Source: Rhizobium lusitanum
GTDB lineage: Bacteria > Pseudomonadota > Alphaproteobacteria > Rhizobiales > Rhizobiaceae
Assembly (NCBI RefSeq): GCF_014189535.1
Contig: NZ_CP050307.1
Coordinates: forward strand, 682,001 to 746,000
Reading direction: 5' to 3'
DNA: 64,000 nt
Shown: positions 37,528-47,056 of the stretch, piece by piece
Layout: each line of letters begins with the position of its first letter
How positions within the stretch are numbered: position 1 is the stretch's first letter
The notes under the pieces: generated by a model
The model's input: only the letters and a program-made list of their open reading frames with translations
Told to the model about the DNA's origin: nothing
Databases searched by the model: none
Position numbers and translations under genes: made by a program

Positions 37528-39081
37528 TCACTTCTGGATCCATGTATCGCGCAGGGATTCCGCCAATCCGTTGGCGGTGGTCACGATGTCCTGGAATTTA
37601 CAGTTGTAGATCGTCGGGAAACCCAGCTCGAGCAGCCATGCGACCGGAACGTCGTCCTGAAGCTTGGCCTGAACCTGATCGTAGATCTTCTGGCGCTCGG
37701 CTGCCGGATAGGCGACGGCGGCGGTATCGAACAGCTTGTCGACTTCAGGGTTGGAATATCCCTCGACATTGTTCCACGGTGATCCCTTGGAAATCTGCGT
37801 GGTCTTGTAATTGCGCTCCACGCCGATTGCGGGATCACCGTTCTGGTAGAGATAGGTGAAAGCCAGGTCGTAGTCCCAGCTGGCGACATGCTGGTTCCAG
37901 CCGGCAACGTCGGTCGCCTCGATCTCGACGGGAATGCCGACATCGGCAAGGTTCTGCTTCACGGCCTCGGCCCAGCGTTGCCAGGTTTCGCCATAGGGCA
38001 GGGGCAGGAGCCGGAGCGGCTTGCCGTTGCCGTTGTAACCTATTTCCTTCAGCAGCTCCTTCGCCTTGTCCGGGTTGAATTCATATTGCTGCCCGCCGGC
38101 CTTATAGAAGGGAAGCTTGGACGAGAACGGGCCGGTGGCAACCTTGCCCATCCCGTTCCACAACGCATCCTTGGCAAACTCGCGATCCAGCGCATACATG
38201 ATCGCCTGGCGGAATTTCGGATTGTCCATCGGGGGAACTCGGTTGTTCAGCCACAGCCAGGAAAGCGGCGAGAAATATTCCCAGCCCTTTTCCGTGACGC
38301 AGGTGTTCGGCAGTGCCGAGAGGCGCGGAACGTCGAAATTCTCGACTGAGCCGCCCGGCAGTACATCCACCTTGCCCGTCTCATAGGCGACGGCGCGCGC
38401 GGCGCCATCCGGGATGATCTGGTAGTAGATCTCGTCGAGATAGGGCTTGCCCTTGAGGTAATAGTCCTTGTTCTTCTCCAGCTTGATATAGCTGCCTTTT
38501 TTCCATTCCACGAATTTGAAGGGGCCGGTCCCGACCGGTTTTTCGTTGTTCGGATTGGTGGCGTATTCCGTGCCTTCGTAAAGGTGCTTCGGCACGATCG
38601 GCATGGCGCTAAAATTGAAGGCGCGGATGAAGGGTTCGAAAGGCTGTTTCAGCTTGAAGACGACCGTCTTGTCGTCGGGCGCCGTGACGCTCTCCACATG
38701 GTCCATCAGGTTGCGGTGGCGCGGCTGCGTCTTCATCAGGAAGTCGTTGACGGTGAACAGCACGTCGGCCGAGGTCATCGGCTTGCCGTCATGGAAGACC
38801 ACGTTGTCCTGCAGGGTGAAGGTATAGGTCAGGCCGTCGTCGGAAACTGTCCAGGATTTCGCCAGCGATGGCATGGGCTGCAACTTCTCGTCATAGCGCA
38901 GCAGGCTCTCGAAGATATTGCCGCCGACGGCAAGGCTCGGGCCGTTGGTGGTGATGGCGATCATCAGGCTGGGCGGTTCCGGCTGGACGATGAGATTGAT
39001 CTTGCCGCCTTCGAGGGGCGCGGCATAGGCGGCGCTTGCGGTGAGGACTAAGGCAAAGGACATGGAAAGCAGGCGTCGCAT
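37528..39081 (-). CDS. Peptide/nickel-type ABC transporter substrate-binding protein (SBP family 5)
   Basis: A 517-residue periplasmic binding protein. A signal peptide (RRLLSMSFALVLTASAAYA) is followed by GGKINLIVQPEPPSL, and family-5 motifs include AKSWTVSDDGLTYTFTLQDNVVFHDGKPM and FRQAIMYALDREF. It leads the minus-strand operon running to the GntR gene, so it is likely induced with the catabolic enzymes. I chose the ATG at 39081, which gives the signal peptide and has AAGGGGA upstream. The ligand is probably an amide, peptide or amino-alcohol derivative, inferred from the enzymes. Confidence 0.92.
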   Translation of the reverse strand: MRRLLSMSFALVLTASAAYAAPLEGGKINLIVQPEPPSLMIAITTNGPSLAVGGNIFESLLRYDEKLQPMPSLAKSWTVSDDGLTYTFTLQDNVVFHDGKPMTSADVLFTVNDFLMKTQPRHRNLMDHVESVTAPDDKTVVFKLKQPFEPFIRAFNFSAMPIVPKHLYEGTEYATNPNNEKPVGTGPFKFVEWKKGSYIKLEKNKDYYLKGKPYLDEIYYQIIPDGAARAVAYETGKVDVLPGGSVENFDVPRLSALPNTCVTEKGWEYFSPLSWLWLNNRVPPMDNPKFRQAIMYALDREFAKDALWNGMGKVATGPFSSKLPFYKAGGQQYEFNPDKAKELLKEIGYNGNGKPLRLLPLPYGETWQRWAEAVKQNLADVGIPVEIEATDVAGWNQHVASWDYDLAFTYLYQNGDPAIGVERNYKTTQISKGSPWNNVEGYSNPEVDKLFDTAAVAYPAAERQKIYDQVQAKLQDDVPVAWLLELGFPTIYNCKFQDIVTTANGLAESLRDTWIQK

Positions 39082-39510
39082 GAAGTTCCCCTTATGGATT
39101 TTCGTTTGGCGTGCGGACGTTACTTTGCATTGCGGCATCGCTCCGAAAGCCGGTTTGGGGCTTTCGAAAGTCGCGGTGCGTATTCAACGGATCGGAGCTT
39201 TTTTGCGTGTCAGCTAGAGCGAACGACACTCCGATGATCAACCGATATACTGGTATATATTTGCATCAGTGACCGCATTAAGAGCCTCCCAAGCCTGACC
39301 TGTCAAGCGGCTCTCTTGGAAATTTCGCATAAGTTTTGAGCGCACTCTTGGAGTGCGTATTAATTGCGCATGTTGAGTGTGGGTAGTCGGGGAAGAGGCT
39401 TGAATTGCCGAAAAAAGCACCGCTCTCGGGGCTGGCGCTGAAGCAAACATCCGAGATGAGCGCGCGAGAGCCGCTGTCAGGGAAAAGGCAATGAGCCTTC
39501 AAGTGGGCGT
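39082..39510. promoter_or_regulatory. Promoter region of the minus-strand importer/catabolic operon
   Basis: A 429-base gap between the pit stop and the binding-protein start, both on the minus strand. It must contain the operon promoter. The clearest element is a short inverted repeat ATATAC-TG-GTATAT at 39245-39258, about 164 bases before the start codon and AT-rich; it is a possible GntR-type operator. I see no gene here. Confidence 0.4.
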
Positions 39511-39519
39511 TCAGCCCAC
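39485..39519 (-). terminator. Probable pit transcript end (two small hairpins)
   Basis: On the minus strand, GTGGGC/GCCCAC (39503-39519) overlaps the pit stop codon and is followed by AAGGC/GCCTT (39485-39499), then TTTTCC. The second stem with its T-rich tail fits a weak intrinsic terminator. Stems are only 5-6 bp, so this is tentative. Confidence 0.35.
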
Positions 39520-40515
39520 CCAGTTCATGACCCAATAGACCAGCGCGGAGATCACAGCAGCGGCAGGCAGTGTCACGACCCATGCGATGACGATGTTACC
39601 TGCGAGCCCCCAGCGCACGGCGGAAAGGCGCCGGGAAGCGCCGACGCCTATGATGGCTCCGGTGATCGTGTGGGTCGTCGAGACTGGAATGCCAAGCCAT
39701 GTCGCCGCAAACAATGTGATCGCGCCGCCGGTCTCCGCGCAGAAGCCCTGCATCGGATTGAGCCGGGTGATCTTGGAACCCATGGTATGCACGATCCTCC
39801 AGCCGCCGAACAAGGTTCCGAGCGCCATGGCGGACTGGCAGGACAACACCACCCAGAGCGGCACATGGAACTCCCCGCCGCCATAGCCCTGGGAATAGAG
39901 CAGCACGGCGATGATCCCCATCGTCTTCTGGGCATCATTGCCGCCATGACCGAGCGAATAGAGCGACGCGGAGATGAATTGCAGCACGCGGAATGTGCTG
40001 TCGACGGCAAACGGCGTTTGCCGGACGAAGATCCAGGTCACGCACAAGATGAGGAGAAGCGCGAGCACGAAGCCCAGCATCGGCGAAAGCACGATGGCGC
40101 CGGCTGTCTTCAGCAGGCCCGACCAGACGATCGCGCTCGTGCCGGTCTTGGCCAGTCCGGCGCCCACCAGTCCGCCGACCAGCGCATGCGACGAACTCGA
40201 CGGAATGCCGAATATCCAGGTGACGATATTCCAGACGATGGCGCCCATCAGCGCGGCGAAGATGACCTGCGGCGTGACGATGCCCGGATCGATGATGCCG
40301 GTGCCGAGGGTTTCTGCCACATGCAGCCCGAAAAACAGGAAGGCGATGAAATTGAAGAAGGCAGCCCACATCACCGCATATTGTGGCCGCAGCACGCGGG
40401 TAGAGACGATGGTGGCAATCGAATTGGCCGCATCGTGCAGCCCGTTGAGAAAGTCGAAGAATAGCGCGACGGCAATCAGGCCCGCCAAAAGCGGAAGGGC
40501 GAGGGTGGCCTCCAT
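39511..40515 (-). CDS. pit: Low-affinity inorganic phosphate transporter (PiT family)
   Basis: A 334-residue membrane protein of the PiT family. The two inverted signature repeats are present: FFDFLNGLHDAANSIATIVST near the N-terminus with GIPSSSSHALVGGLVGA, and the second-half equivalents SLGHGGNDAQKTMGII and GIPVSTTHTITGAIIG. It carries metal-phosphate driven by proton symport. Its start overlaps the DUF47 stop. In Sinorhizobium meliloti the homologous orfA-pit operon is repressed by PhoB when phosphate is scarce; a PHO box found here upstream fits that. Confidence 0.94.
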   Translation of the reverse strand: MEATLALPLLAGLIAVALFFDFLNGLHDAANSIATIVSTRVLRPQYAVMWAAFFNFIAFLFFGLHVAETLGTGIIDPGIVTPQVIFAALMGAIVWNIVTWIFGIPSSSSHALVGGLVGAGLAKTGTSAIVWSGLLKTAGAIVLSPMLGFVLALLLILCVTWIFVRQTPFAVDSTFRVLQFISASLYSLGHGGNDAQKTMGIIAVLLYSQGYGGGEFHVPLWVVLSCQSAMALGTLFGGWRIVHTMGSKITRLNPMQGFCAETGGAITLFAATWLGIPVSTTHTITGAIIGVGASRRLSAVRWGLAGNIVIAWVVTLPAAAVISALVYWVMNWVG

Positions 40516-41153
40516 CAGACGTTCTCGATCACGATGCCGCTGATCTCGTTGGCGACGTCTTCGAAGCGGTCGACCACCTTCTCCAGCTCGCCATAGATCT
40601 CGCTGCCGATGATATAGGCCATGGGGTTCGACCCGCCGTGACGACGGAAGAGATCCTTGAGACCCTGCTCATGCAATTCGTCGGAACGGCCCTCGACTTT
40701 CACCACTTCTTCGGTGAGTACGCTGAGGCGGGCCGAATTGGCGCCCATGCGATCGAGCAGCGGGATTGCCTCGGCCACCAGCTTGGCGGCCTGGACGATT
40801 ACCCCGCCCATTTCCTGCATTCTGGGATCGAAGCTGGTCTGTTCGAACAGCCGGATGGTCTTGACCGTCTTGTGCATCATGTCGATGGCATCATCCATCG
40901 ACATGATCAGGTCCTTGATATCCCCGCGATCGAAGGGTGTAATAAAGCTGCGTCGAACGGCGAGCAGGACCTCACGGGTGATTTCGTCCGCTTCGTTCTC
41001 CAGCTCGACGATGCGCTGGCAATGTTGCTCCGTGTCCTTGCCGGCCAGCAATTCGTTCAAAGCTTCGGCCGCGCCGACGACGGTGCGGGAATGCCGCTCG
41101 AAGAGATCAAAGAAACGATCTTCCCGCGGCATCAATTTACGAAACCAGTTCAC
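40515..41153 (-). CDS. PhoU-like DUF47 protein, PiT partner
   Basis: A 212-residue helical protein of the DUF47/PhoU-like family (OrfA in rhizobial orfA-pit operons). It has FFDLFERHSRTVVGAAEAL near the N-terminus, then ELENEADEITREVL and DRGDIKDLIMSMDDAIDMM, the acidic metal-binding helices of the family. It probably modulates Pit activity at the membrane. I prefer GTG at 41153 (MNWFRKLMPRED) because TTTGGAG lies 8 bases upstream; the ATG at 41171 has no ribosome site and abuts the PHO box. Confidence 0.88.
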   Translation of the reverse strand: MNWFRKLMPREDRFFDLFERHSRTVVGAAEALNELLAGKDTEQHCQRIVELENEADEITREVLLAVRRSFITPFDRGDIKDLIMSMDDAIDMMHKTVKTIRLFEQTSFDPRMQEMGGVIVQAAKLVAEAIPLLDRMGANSARLSVLTEEVVKVEGRSDELHEQGLKDLFRRHGGSNPMAYIIGSEIYGELEKVVDRFEDVANEISGIVIENV

Positions 41154-41174
41154 TGTCGGCGCTCCAAACATGCG

Positions 41175-41192
41175 TTGTCATAAATCCGTCAT
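41175..41192 (+). promoter_or_regulatory. PHO box upstream of DUF47-pit
   Basis: TTGTCAT-AAAT-CCGTCAT is a tandem 7-bp repeat with 11-base periodicity, one mismatch per half from the PhoB consensus CTGTCAT. It lies 22 bases before the chosen GTG start, downstream of where a promoter would be, and is oriented away from the gene. That position fits PhoB acting as a repressor of pit. Confidence 0.7.
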
Positions 41193-41274
41193 AAATGACG
41201 GAGCGTGACATGAAAAGCCGATACGCCTGCGAAACGACCCTCTCCAACAGCGTCGTCCCAAGGTTTGAACCCGT

Positions 41275-42327
41275 TTATGTGGACTCTATTCTGTTTCCCG
41301 CGCCGTCGAAGAAATGCAAGGCGTTGGCGGAAGCGGCAACCACAAGCTCGGCATCGATCGCGATCTGAGACCGCCCGGAGACGCGAAAGACGATGGTCTG
41401 ACCATCCGGAAGGATGCCGTAAACATAGCTTTCCGCACCCACCAGCTCCACCGCCTGGACGCGCACCTTTGCGCTAAAGGCGGCGGCATTTCCATCTTCG
41501 GCCAGATGAAGGTCCTCGGGCCGGATGCCGATGGTCGTGTCGCCGCTGACGGGGCCGGCGCCGGCCGAAAGAGCAAGGCCGCTTTTCTCCGTGAGCTTCA
41601 GGAGGTTCATCGACGGCGAGCCGATGAAGGTTGCGACGAAGGTCGTGGCCGGACGCTCGTAGAGCTCGATGGGCGTGCCGACCTGCTCGATCCGGCCGCC
41701 ATTCAACACCACCAGCCGGTCGGCCAGCGTCATTGCCTCCATCTGGTCATGCGTGACATAGACGCTGGTGGTTGCCAGCGATCGCTGCAGCCGCTTGATC
41801 TCGACGCGCATCTGCACGCGCAGCTTGGCATCGAGATTGGAGAGCGGCTCGTCAAACAGGAAGGCGGCCGGCTCGCGCACGATGGCGCGGCCCATGGCGA
41901 CGCGCTGGCGCTGGCCGCCGGACAGTTGGCGCGGCTTGCGTTCCAGAAATTGTTCGATCTCCAGCGAGCGGGCCGTCTTGTCAATCCGCCGCTCGATCTC
42001 GTCCTTCGGCGTGTTGCGATTCTTCAACCCGTAGGCCAGGTTCTGGCGCACCGTCATATGCGGATAGAGCGCATAGTTCTGAAAGACCATGGCGATGTCG
42101 CGGTCCGACGGTTCCAGCTCGTTTACCACGCGACTATTGATCGACACCGTGCCCGATGTGATGCTTTCCAGTCCGGCAATCATGCGCAGAAGCGTGGACT
42201 TGCCGCAGCCGGAAGGCCCAACCAGCACGACGAGCTCGCCGTCGGCAATATCAAGCGACACGCCTTTGATGACGTCGATGCCGCCGCCGTAGGTTTTGCG
42301 GACATCCTTGAGGGTGATCCCAGCCAT
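41275..42327 (-). CDS. ugpC: Glycerol-3-phosphate ABC transporter ATPase
   Basis: A 350-residue CUT1-type ATPase. It has Walker [14 protein letters not shown], signature [19 protein letters not shown], Walker [16 protein letters not shown], switch histidine in [10 protein letters not shown], and a C-terminal OB/TOBE regulatory domain (about 235-350). It supplies energy to the UgpAE channel. The start at 42327 shares one base with the ugpE stop (TAATG), so a longer frame upstream is rejected. It closes the ugpBAEC operon. Confidence 0.93.
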   Translation of the reverse strand: MAGITLKDVRKTYGGGIDVIKGVSLDIADGELVVLVGPSGCGKSTLLRMIAGLESITSGTVSINSRVVNELEPSDRDIAMVFQNYALYPHMTVRQNLAYGLKNRNTPKDEIERRIDKTARSLEIEQFLERKPRQLSGGQRQRVAMGRAIVREPAAFLFDEPLSNLDAKLRVQMRVEIKRLQRSLATTSVYVTHDQMEAMTLADRLVVLNGGRIEQVGTPIELYERPATTFVATFIGSPSMNLLKLTEKSGLALSAGAGPVSGDTTIGIRPEDLHLAEDGNAAAFSAKVRVQAVELVGAESYVYGILPDGQTIVFRVSGRSQIAIDAELVVAASANALHFFDGAGNRIEST

Positions 42328-43175
42328 TATTTCTCCGTCTCCACAAGACCTTTGACGAACCAGCGCTGCATCAGCACCACGACGACGATGGGCGGAATGA
42401 TCGCCAGGATCGCCGTCACCATCACGAAATTCCACGGCGTCGCCGCATCGGCGAAATCCACCATTTTCCTGAGCCCGATGATGATCGTCGACATCTTGGC
42501 GTCGTTGGTGACGAGCAGCGGCCACAGATATTGCGTCCAGCCATAGATGAAGAGGATCACGAACAGGGCGGCGATATTGGTCTTCGACAACGGCAGCAGG
42601 ATATCGCGCATGAAACGGAAAGGTCCGGCATTGTCGATGCGGGCGGCTTCCAGCAGTTCGCCCGGAACAGTTAGGAAGAATTGCCGGAACAGGAAGGTGG
42701 CCGTTGCCGATGCCATCAGCGGCAGGGTCAGGCCGGCATAGGTGTCGATCATGCCGAGATCGACGATGACCTTGTATGTCGGCAGGATGCGGACCTCGAC
42801 CGGCAGCATCAGCGTCACGAAGATCATCCAGAAGAACACCATGCGCAATGGGAAGCGGAAGAAGACGATAGCGAAGGCTGACAGGAAGGAGATCGCGATC
42901 TTGCCGACGGCGATGACGACGGCCACGACAAACGTGTTCCATAGCATGCGCGGCAGGCTGACGCCGACCACGCGCTCGACGCCGCCGGAGAGCGCCTCCC
43001 CATAATTCTCGACAAAATGACCGCCGGGCAGCAGCGAGATCGGCGGCCGCAGAATTTCGGCTGACGTCATCGTCGAGGCGACGAACGTATAATAGATCGG
43101 GAAGGCGACGATGATGATGCCGATGATCAGCATCAGATGGCCGACGAGATTGGCAACGGGACGTTTTTCGATCAT
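42327..43175 (-). CDS. ugpE: Glycerol-3-phosphate ABC transporter permease
   Basis: A 282-residue inner-membrane permease with six hydrophobic segments. It starts with [20 protein letters not shown] and has the EAA loop [25 protein letters not shown], which contacts UgpC. The [18 protein letters not shown] region is typical of UgpE. It follows ugpA by 9 bases and forms the channel with UgpA for uptake of sn-glycerol-3-phosphate and its diesters. Confidence 0.93.
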   Translation of the reverse strand: MIEKRPVANLVGHLMLIIGIIIVAFPIYYTFVASTMTSAEILRPPISLLPGGHFVENYGEALSGGVERVVGVSLPRMLWNTFVVAVVIAVGKIAISFLSAFAIVFFRFPLRMVFFWMIFVTLMLPVEVRILPTYKVIVDLGMIDTYAGLTLPLMASATATFLFRQFFLTVPGELLEAARIDNAGPFRFMRDILLPLSKTNIAALFVILFIYGWTQYLWPLLVTNDAKMSTIIIGLRKMVDFADAATPWNFVMVTAILAIIPPIVVVVLMQRWFVKGLVETEK

Positions 43176-43184
43176 CGGTTCACC

Positions 43185-44066
43185 TCACGCATAGTGCACA
43201 CGCTTCTCGACGAAGCGGAACTGGAACGCGGTGAGCGCGATGACGATCACCATCAGGATCACCGACTGTGCCGCCGACGAACCGAGGTTGAGATTGACGA
43301 AACCGTCATTGTAGACCTTGTAGACGAGGGTCTCCGTCGCCTTGGCCGGTCCGCCGCCGGTGACGGCATGGATGATGCCGAAGGTGTCGAAGAAGGCGTA
43401 GACCGTGTTGACCACCAGCAGGAAAAAGGTCGTCGGCGCCAGCAGAGGAAAGACGATGGTCCAGAAGCGCCTGCTGCCGCGCGCGCCATCAATGGAGGCG
43501 GCTTCGAGCAGCGATTTCGGGATTGCCTGCAGACCGGCAACGAAGAACAGGAAGTTGTAGCTGATCTGCTTCCAGGCGGCGGCAACGATCACCAGCACCA
43601 TCGCCTGATCGCCGTTCAAAAGCGGATCCCAGGCAAAGCCGTTGCGGCGGAGAATATAGGCGAGGGTACCCATCGCCGGATTGAACATGAAGAGCCAGAG
43701 CATGCCGGCCACGGCGGGCGCGACCGCATAGGGCCAGATCAGCAGCGTGCGATACAGGGTCTGGCCGCGCACCACCTTGTCGGCGGCCGTCGCAAGTGCG
43801 AGCGCGACGATCATCGATAGTAGCGCCGTCGATACACTGAAGATCACCGTCACCTGTAGGGAATGCAGATAGGTCTCGTCGGACAGTACAGCGCGGAAAT
43901 TGGCGAGCCCCACAAAGCTGCTCTTCAGCCCGAAGGGGTCTTCGCGCTGCATCGACTGGTATAGCGCCTGGCTCGCCGGCCAGAAAAAGAAGACCACCGT
44001 CAGGATGATCTGCGGAGCGACAAGGAGATAGGGAAGGATCTTGTTGGGAAAGACAACGCGCTGCAC
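43185..44066 (-). CDS. ugpA: Glycerol-3-phosphate ABC transporter permease
   Basis: A 293-residue inner-membrane permease. The start [23 protein letters not shown] and the segment [20 protein letters not shown] match UgpA of enteric and rhizobial ugp operons. The EAA loop is [24 protein letters not shown]. It lies behind the ugpB hairpin and 9 bases before ugpE. It is a partner of UgpE in phosphate-starvation uptake of glycerol-3-phosphate. Confidence 0.94.
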   Translation of the reverse strand: MQRVVFPNKILPYLLVAPQIILTVVFFFWPASQALYQSMQREDPFGLKSSFVGLANFRAVLSDETYLHSLQVTVIFSVSTALLSMIVALALATAADKVVRGQTLYRTLLIWPYAVAPAVAGMLWLFMFNPAMGTLAYILRRNGFAWDPLLNGDQAMVLVIVAAAWKQISYNFLFFVAGLQAIPKSLLEAASIDGARGSRRFWTIVFPLLAPTTFFLLVVNTVYAFFDTFGIIHAVTGGGPAKATETLVYKVYNDGFVNLNLGSSAAQSVILMVIVIALTAFQFRFVEKRVHYA

Positions 44067-44091
44067 AGCGATCTCCTAGGGCAGGGAAATT

Positions 44092-44116
44092 GCCCGCAGC
44101 CATAACAGCTGCGGGC
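44092..44116 (-). other. Intercistronic hairpin between ugpB and ugpA
   Basis: A 9-bp perfect stem, GCCCGCAGC (44092-44100) with GCTGCGGGC (44108-44116), and a 7-base loop. It is 17 bases past the ugpB stop and before ugpA. It probably lets the binding protein outnumber the permease, as with the other binding-protein genes here. Confidence 0.6.
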
Positions 44117-44133
44117 CGGACCGCATCAATGCG

Positions 44134-45444
44134 TCAATTGCCAATGGCCTGCTGGATGGCGGCGTTGCCGCGCTCGACGGCTTTATCGAGCGCCGTTTTC
44201 GCGTCCTGCTTGCCGGCCAGCATCGCCTCGAACTCCTCGTTCATGATGTCGCGTACCTGCGGCAGGTTGACGAGGCGCACGCCCTTGGAGTTGGCGGTCG
44301 GCGCCTTGCCCAGCATCTGCAGGATCGGCGTTTCGCGACCAGGATTCTTGTCATAGAAGCCGGACTTCTTCGTCTCTTCATAGGCAGCCATCGTCACCGG
44401 CAAGTAGCCGGAGACCTGATGCAGGCGCGCCTGGATCTTGGTCTGCGAGAGGAAGTGGAAGAATTCGGCAATGCCCTTGTATTCGGTATCGCTCTTGCCC
44501 CCGAAAACCCAAAGGCTGGCCCCGCCAGGGATGGTATTCTGCGGCCGGCCTTCGCCTTCGTCGTAGGGGAGCTGTCCGATGCCGTAATTCATGCCGCTCT
44601 TGACGATGTCACCGAGACCGCCGGAGGATTCCGTCAGGATGCCGCATTCGCCCGAGGTGAAGAGCTGCTTGGCCTCTGATGTGCGGCCGCCATAGCGGAA
44701 GGTGCCGTCCTTGGCGAGATCGGCAATCGCCTGGAAATGCTTCACGAAAAGTGGCGAATTGAATTCGAGTTTGACGTCTGTGCCGCCGAGTCCGTTTTCA
44801 TTGCTGCCATAGGCGACATTGTTCCAGGCGGCAAAGTTCTCGGTCTGGATCCAGGTGAGCCAGGTGGAGGTGAAACCGCAGGCCGATGCACCGCTCGACT
44901 TGATCTTTTTGGCGGCGTCGAAGACATCGGACCAGGTCTTCGGCGGGCTTTCCGGGTCGAGCCCAGCCTTCTTGAAGGTGTCCTTGTTATAATAAAGGAT
45001 CGGCGAGGAGGAGTTGTAGGGAAACGACAGCATCGTGCCGTCAGGCCTGGAATAGTAGGAGACGATACCAGGCAGATACAGCGACTTGTCGAACGTATAG
45101 CCGCCCTTCTTCAGCACGTCGGCTGCCGGCATGATCGCGCCTTCGGCCCCCATCATCACGCCGCTGCCGGCATCAAAGACCTGGAGGATCGCCGGAGCCT
45201 GCTTGGCTCGGAACGCGGCGATGCCGGCATTCAACGCTTCCGGATAGGTGCCCTTGAAAACAGGCACGATCTTGTAATTCGTCTGGCTCTCGTTGAACTC
45301 CTTGGCGAGTTGCTCGACGACCTCGTTGTTGGCGCCCGACATGGCGTGCCACCATTGCAGCTCGGTCAGCGCAAATGCGTTCGATGTCATGGAAAGCGAG
45401 ATGGCGATCGCCGCAGCTGAGGCGCAAATAAAACGTACGGACAT
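44134..45444 (-). CDS. ugpB: Glycerol-3-phosphate ABC transporter substrate-binding protein
   Basis: A 436-residue periplasmic binding protein of SBP family 1. The signal peptide (MSVRFICASAAAIAISLSM) ends before ALTELQWWHAMSGANNEVVEQL. The stretch KIVPVFKGTYPEALNAGIAAF and PAILQVFDAGSGVMM closely follow E. coli UgpB. It binds sn-glycerol-3-phosphate and glycerophosphodiesters. The ATG at 45444 has GGGAGGAAAC upstream; the frame extending to 45546 is not needed. It is the first gene of the operon, with a PHO box upstream, so PhoB induction is expected. Confidence 0.95.
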   Translation of the reverse strand: MSVRFICASAAAIAISLSMTSNAFALTELQWWHAMSGANNEVVEQLAKEFNESQTNYKIVPVFKGTYPEALNAGIAAFRAKQAPAILQVFDAGSGVMMGAEGAIMPAADVLKKGGYTFDKSLYLPGIVSYYSRPDGTMLSFPYNSSSPILYYNKDTFKKAGLDPESPPKTWSDVFDAAKKIKSSGASACGFTSTWLTWIQTENFAAWNNVAYGSNENGLGGTDVKLEFNSPLFVKHFQAIADLAKDGTFRYGGRTSEAKQLFTSGECGILTESSGGLGDIVKSGMNYGIGQLPYDEGEGRPQNTIPGGASLWVFGGKSDTEYKGIAEFFHFLSQTKIQARLHQVSGYLPVTMAAYEETKKSGFYDKNPGRETPILQMLGKAPTANSKGVRLVNLPQVRDIMNEEFEAMLAGKQDAKTALDKAVERGNAAIQQAIGN

Positions 45445-45957
45445 GTTTCCTCCCAAGTGTCCCGACAGGCGCAGACCACGCCCGGCCCTAATTTCCGGCG
45501 GGGATCCTCCTCGATCCCCATGCCGGACATTCCATTCGAAAGCCACGACTTGAAACGAATTCCTCGCGGCAAGACCGACTGGCCCTTCGTCAATTCTTGC
45601 CTCTCGCTGGAAAGAGGCGACGACGACTGAATCAACCGATCCATCTATGTATGCTGAGAAATGAGAATATACGACAGTTTTGTGACAGTGCGGCGCGCAA
45701 AGATTTAAGATCGCCGGAGTCTGAGCGCCACGGCAAGAGTTTCATTCGGTTTTTTCCCCAACTGCTGCCTGCGCGCGGTCGAGTGGCTCGACATGTTCAA
45801 ACGACCGTCCGACAAGGTTTCGGTGCGATACTGGGTTAGTGGATAGGCAAAGTTTTCCTTATGCGAAGCATAATCGACAAAAGCTTCATCTATGGTCCGT
45901 CATTCTCCATGATGCGGCGTCGTTAAAGACAACGGCTTGCTGAGAAGAGATGGCGCA
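45445..45957. promoter_or_regulatory. ugp promoter region and divergent gap
   Basis: A 513-base gap between divergent ugpB and the acetyltransferase gene. It holds the ugp PHO box (annotated separately). No gene is supported; short open frames here have no family features. Confidence 0.5.
45671..45688 (-). promoter_or_regulatory. PHO box of the ugp operon
   Basis: On the minus strand this reads CTGTCAC-AAAA-CTGTCGT, a tandem 7-bp repeat with a 4-base AT spacer. It has one mismatch in the first half and one in the second compared with CTGTCAT. It lies about 227 bases before the ugpB ATG in the orientation of the operon, as expected for PhoB activation. Confidence 0.8.
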
Positions 45958-46548
45958 ATGGAAAGCGGGCAGACTTTGAAAGACCGAGACATGTCCATTC
46001 AGCGGGATCGGCCCGTCATTCGCGATGCCAGTGATGAGGATATGGGGGCTATACGCGATATCTATACCCACCATGTTCTCTATGGATTGGCGACATTTGA
46101 GGAGGTGCCGCCGTCGGTCGACGAACTTCGTTTGCGTCGCGCCGCCGTGCTCGGCACGGGGTTGCCCTATCTCGTTGCCGAATTGAATGGCGAGATCGTC
46201 GGCTACAGCTATGCGACCGCCTATCGGCCTCGTCCTGCCTATCGTTTCTCAATCGAGGATTCGGTCTATGTCGCGGATGGTCTCGGCGGCCGGGGCGTCG
46301 GCAGCGCGCTTCTTCAGGAACTCATTGTCCGCTGTGAAAAGGGACCATGGCGACAGATGCTGGCCGTCATCGGCAACAGCGGCAATGCAGGCTCGCTCGC
46401 ACTCCATCGCCGCATGGGGTTCCAGCCCATAGGAACGTTCAAATCCGCCGGTTTCAAGCTTGGCCGATGGGTCGATACTGTGCTGATGCAACGGGCCTTG
46501 GGGGAGGGTGATACAACGTCGCCGGAGATCGCTTCCGCCATTCGATAA
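45958..46548 (+). CDS. GNAT family N-acetyltransferase (phosphinothricin-acetyltransferase-like)
   Basis: A protein of about 196 residues. The GNAT core is clear: VIRDASDEDMGAIRDIYTHHV, the acetyl-CoA pyrophosphate loop GLGGRGVGSALLQELI, and AVIGNSGNAGSLALHRRMGFQ. The overall pattern is that of Pat/Bar and methionine-sulfoximine acetyltransferases, which acetylate amino acids with a phosphinate or sulfoximine group. The natural substrate here is unknown. I use the ATG at 45958, with GAGAAGAG 8 bases before; ATG at 45991 is also possible. Confidence 0.87.
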   Translation: MESGQTLKDRDMSIQRDRPVIRDASDEDMGAIRDIYTHHVLYGLATFEEVPPSVDELRLRRAAVLGTGLPYLVAELNGEIVGYSYATAYRPRPAYRFSIEDSVYVADGLGGRGVGSALLQELIVRCEKGPWRQMLAVIGNSGNAGSLALHRRMGFQPIGTFKSAGFKLGRWVDTVLMQRALGEGDTTSPEIASAIR

Positions 46549-46641
46549 AAACTGATGGTTGCAGACTACTCTTCTTTAACTAGGTCACTTCACTCGATGT
46601 TGGGGTTTTCGTGGGATAACCGCTTCAAAGAAGAGGTCACC

Positions 46642-46848
46642 ATGAAAGAGTTTCCAGTTTCATCGAAAATCATTAAATCCGTCGCTTTCCACCCCGAGGA
46701 CGGACGTCTCTATATTCGCTTCAAAAATGGCGAGGAGCGCCTGTTTGCCGGCGTTCCTGAAAAGGCCGCTCTCGCCATGGTCAAGGCGGCTTCGCCCGGC
46801 CAGCATTACATCGAACATATCCGCACCCGCTTCGAGCGCGTTGCCTAA
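46642..46848 (+). CDS. KTSC domain small protein
   Basis: A 68-residue cytoplasmic protein consisting of one KTSC domain: VSSKIIKSVAFHPEDGRLYIRF (strand-rich N-half) and GVPEKAALAMVKAASPGQHYIEHI. KTSC domains occur alone or on lysyl-tRNA-synthetase-like and other proteins, and their function is not established. ATG at 46642 with GAGG just upstream is preferred over longer starts. Its neighbours give no functional link. Confidence 0.8.
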   Translation: MKEFPVSSKIIKSVAFHPEDGRLYIRFKNGEERLFAGVPEKAALAMVKAASPGQHYIEHIRTRFERVA

Positions 46849-47056
46849 AGCTCGATGCCGGATGGCCCTCGGCGGAGGGATGACCGGTATAAGTTTGAAA
46901 CGGTATTTTTCGAACGTCGCGTCAAACGAACCAGAATACCTTTAGTCCACTAATTTTATAGACAATATTCTAAGCACGGGATTGCCGATGCGTCGCAACT
47001 TTGCACGCTGGCAGGGCCGGTCAATTTCGATCGTTTCCAGTATCGGGGCTTAGAAT

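Noticed and set aside
45958..46548. Herbicide (phosphinothricin) resistance determinant as a mobile gene
   Set aside because: The GNAT match is to a widespread chromosomal family; no mobile-element signs are nearby.
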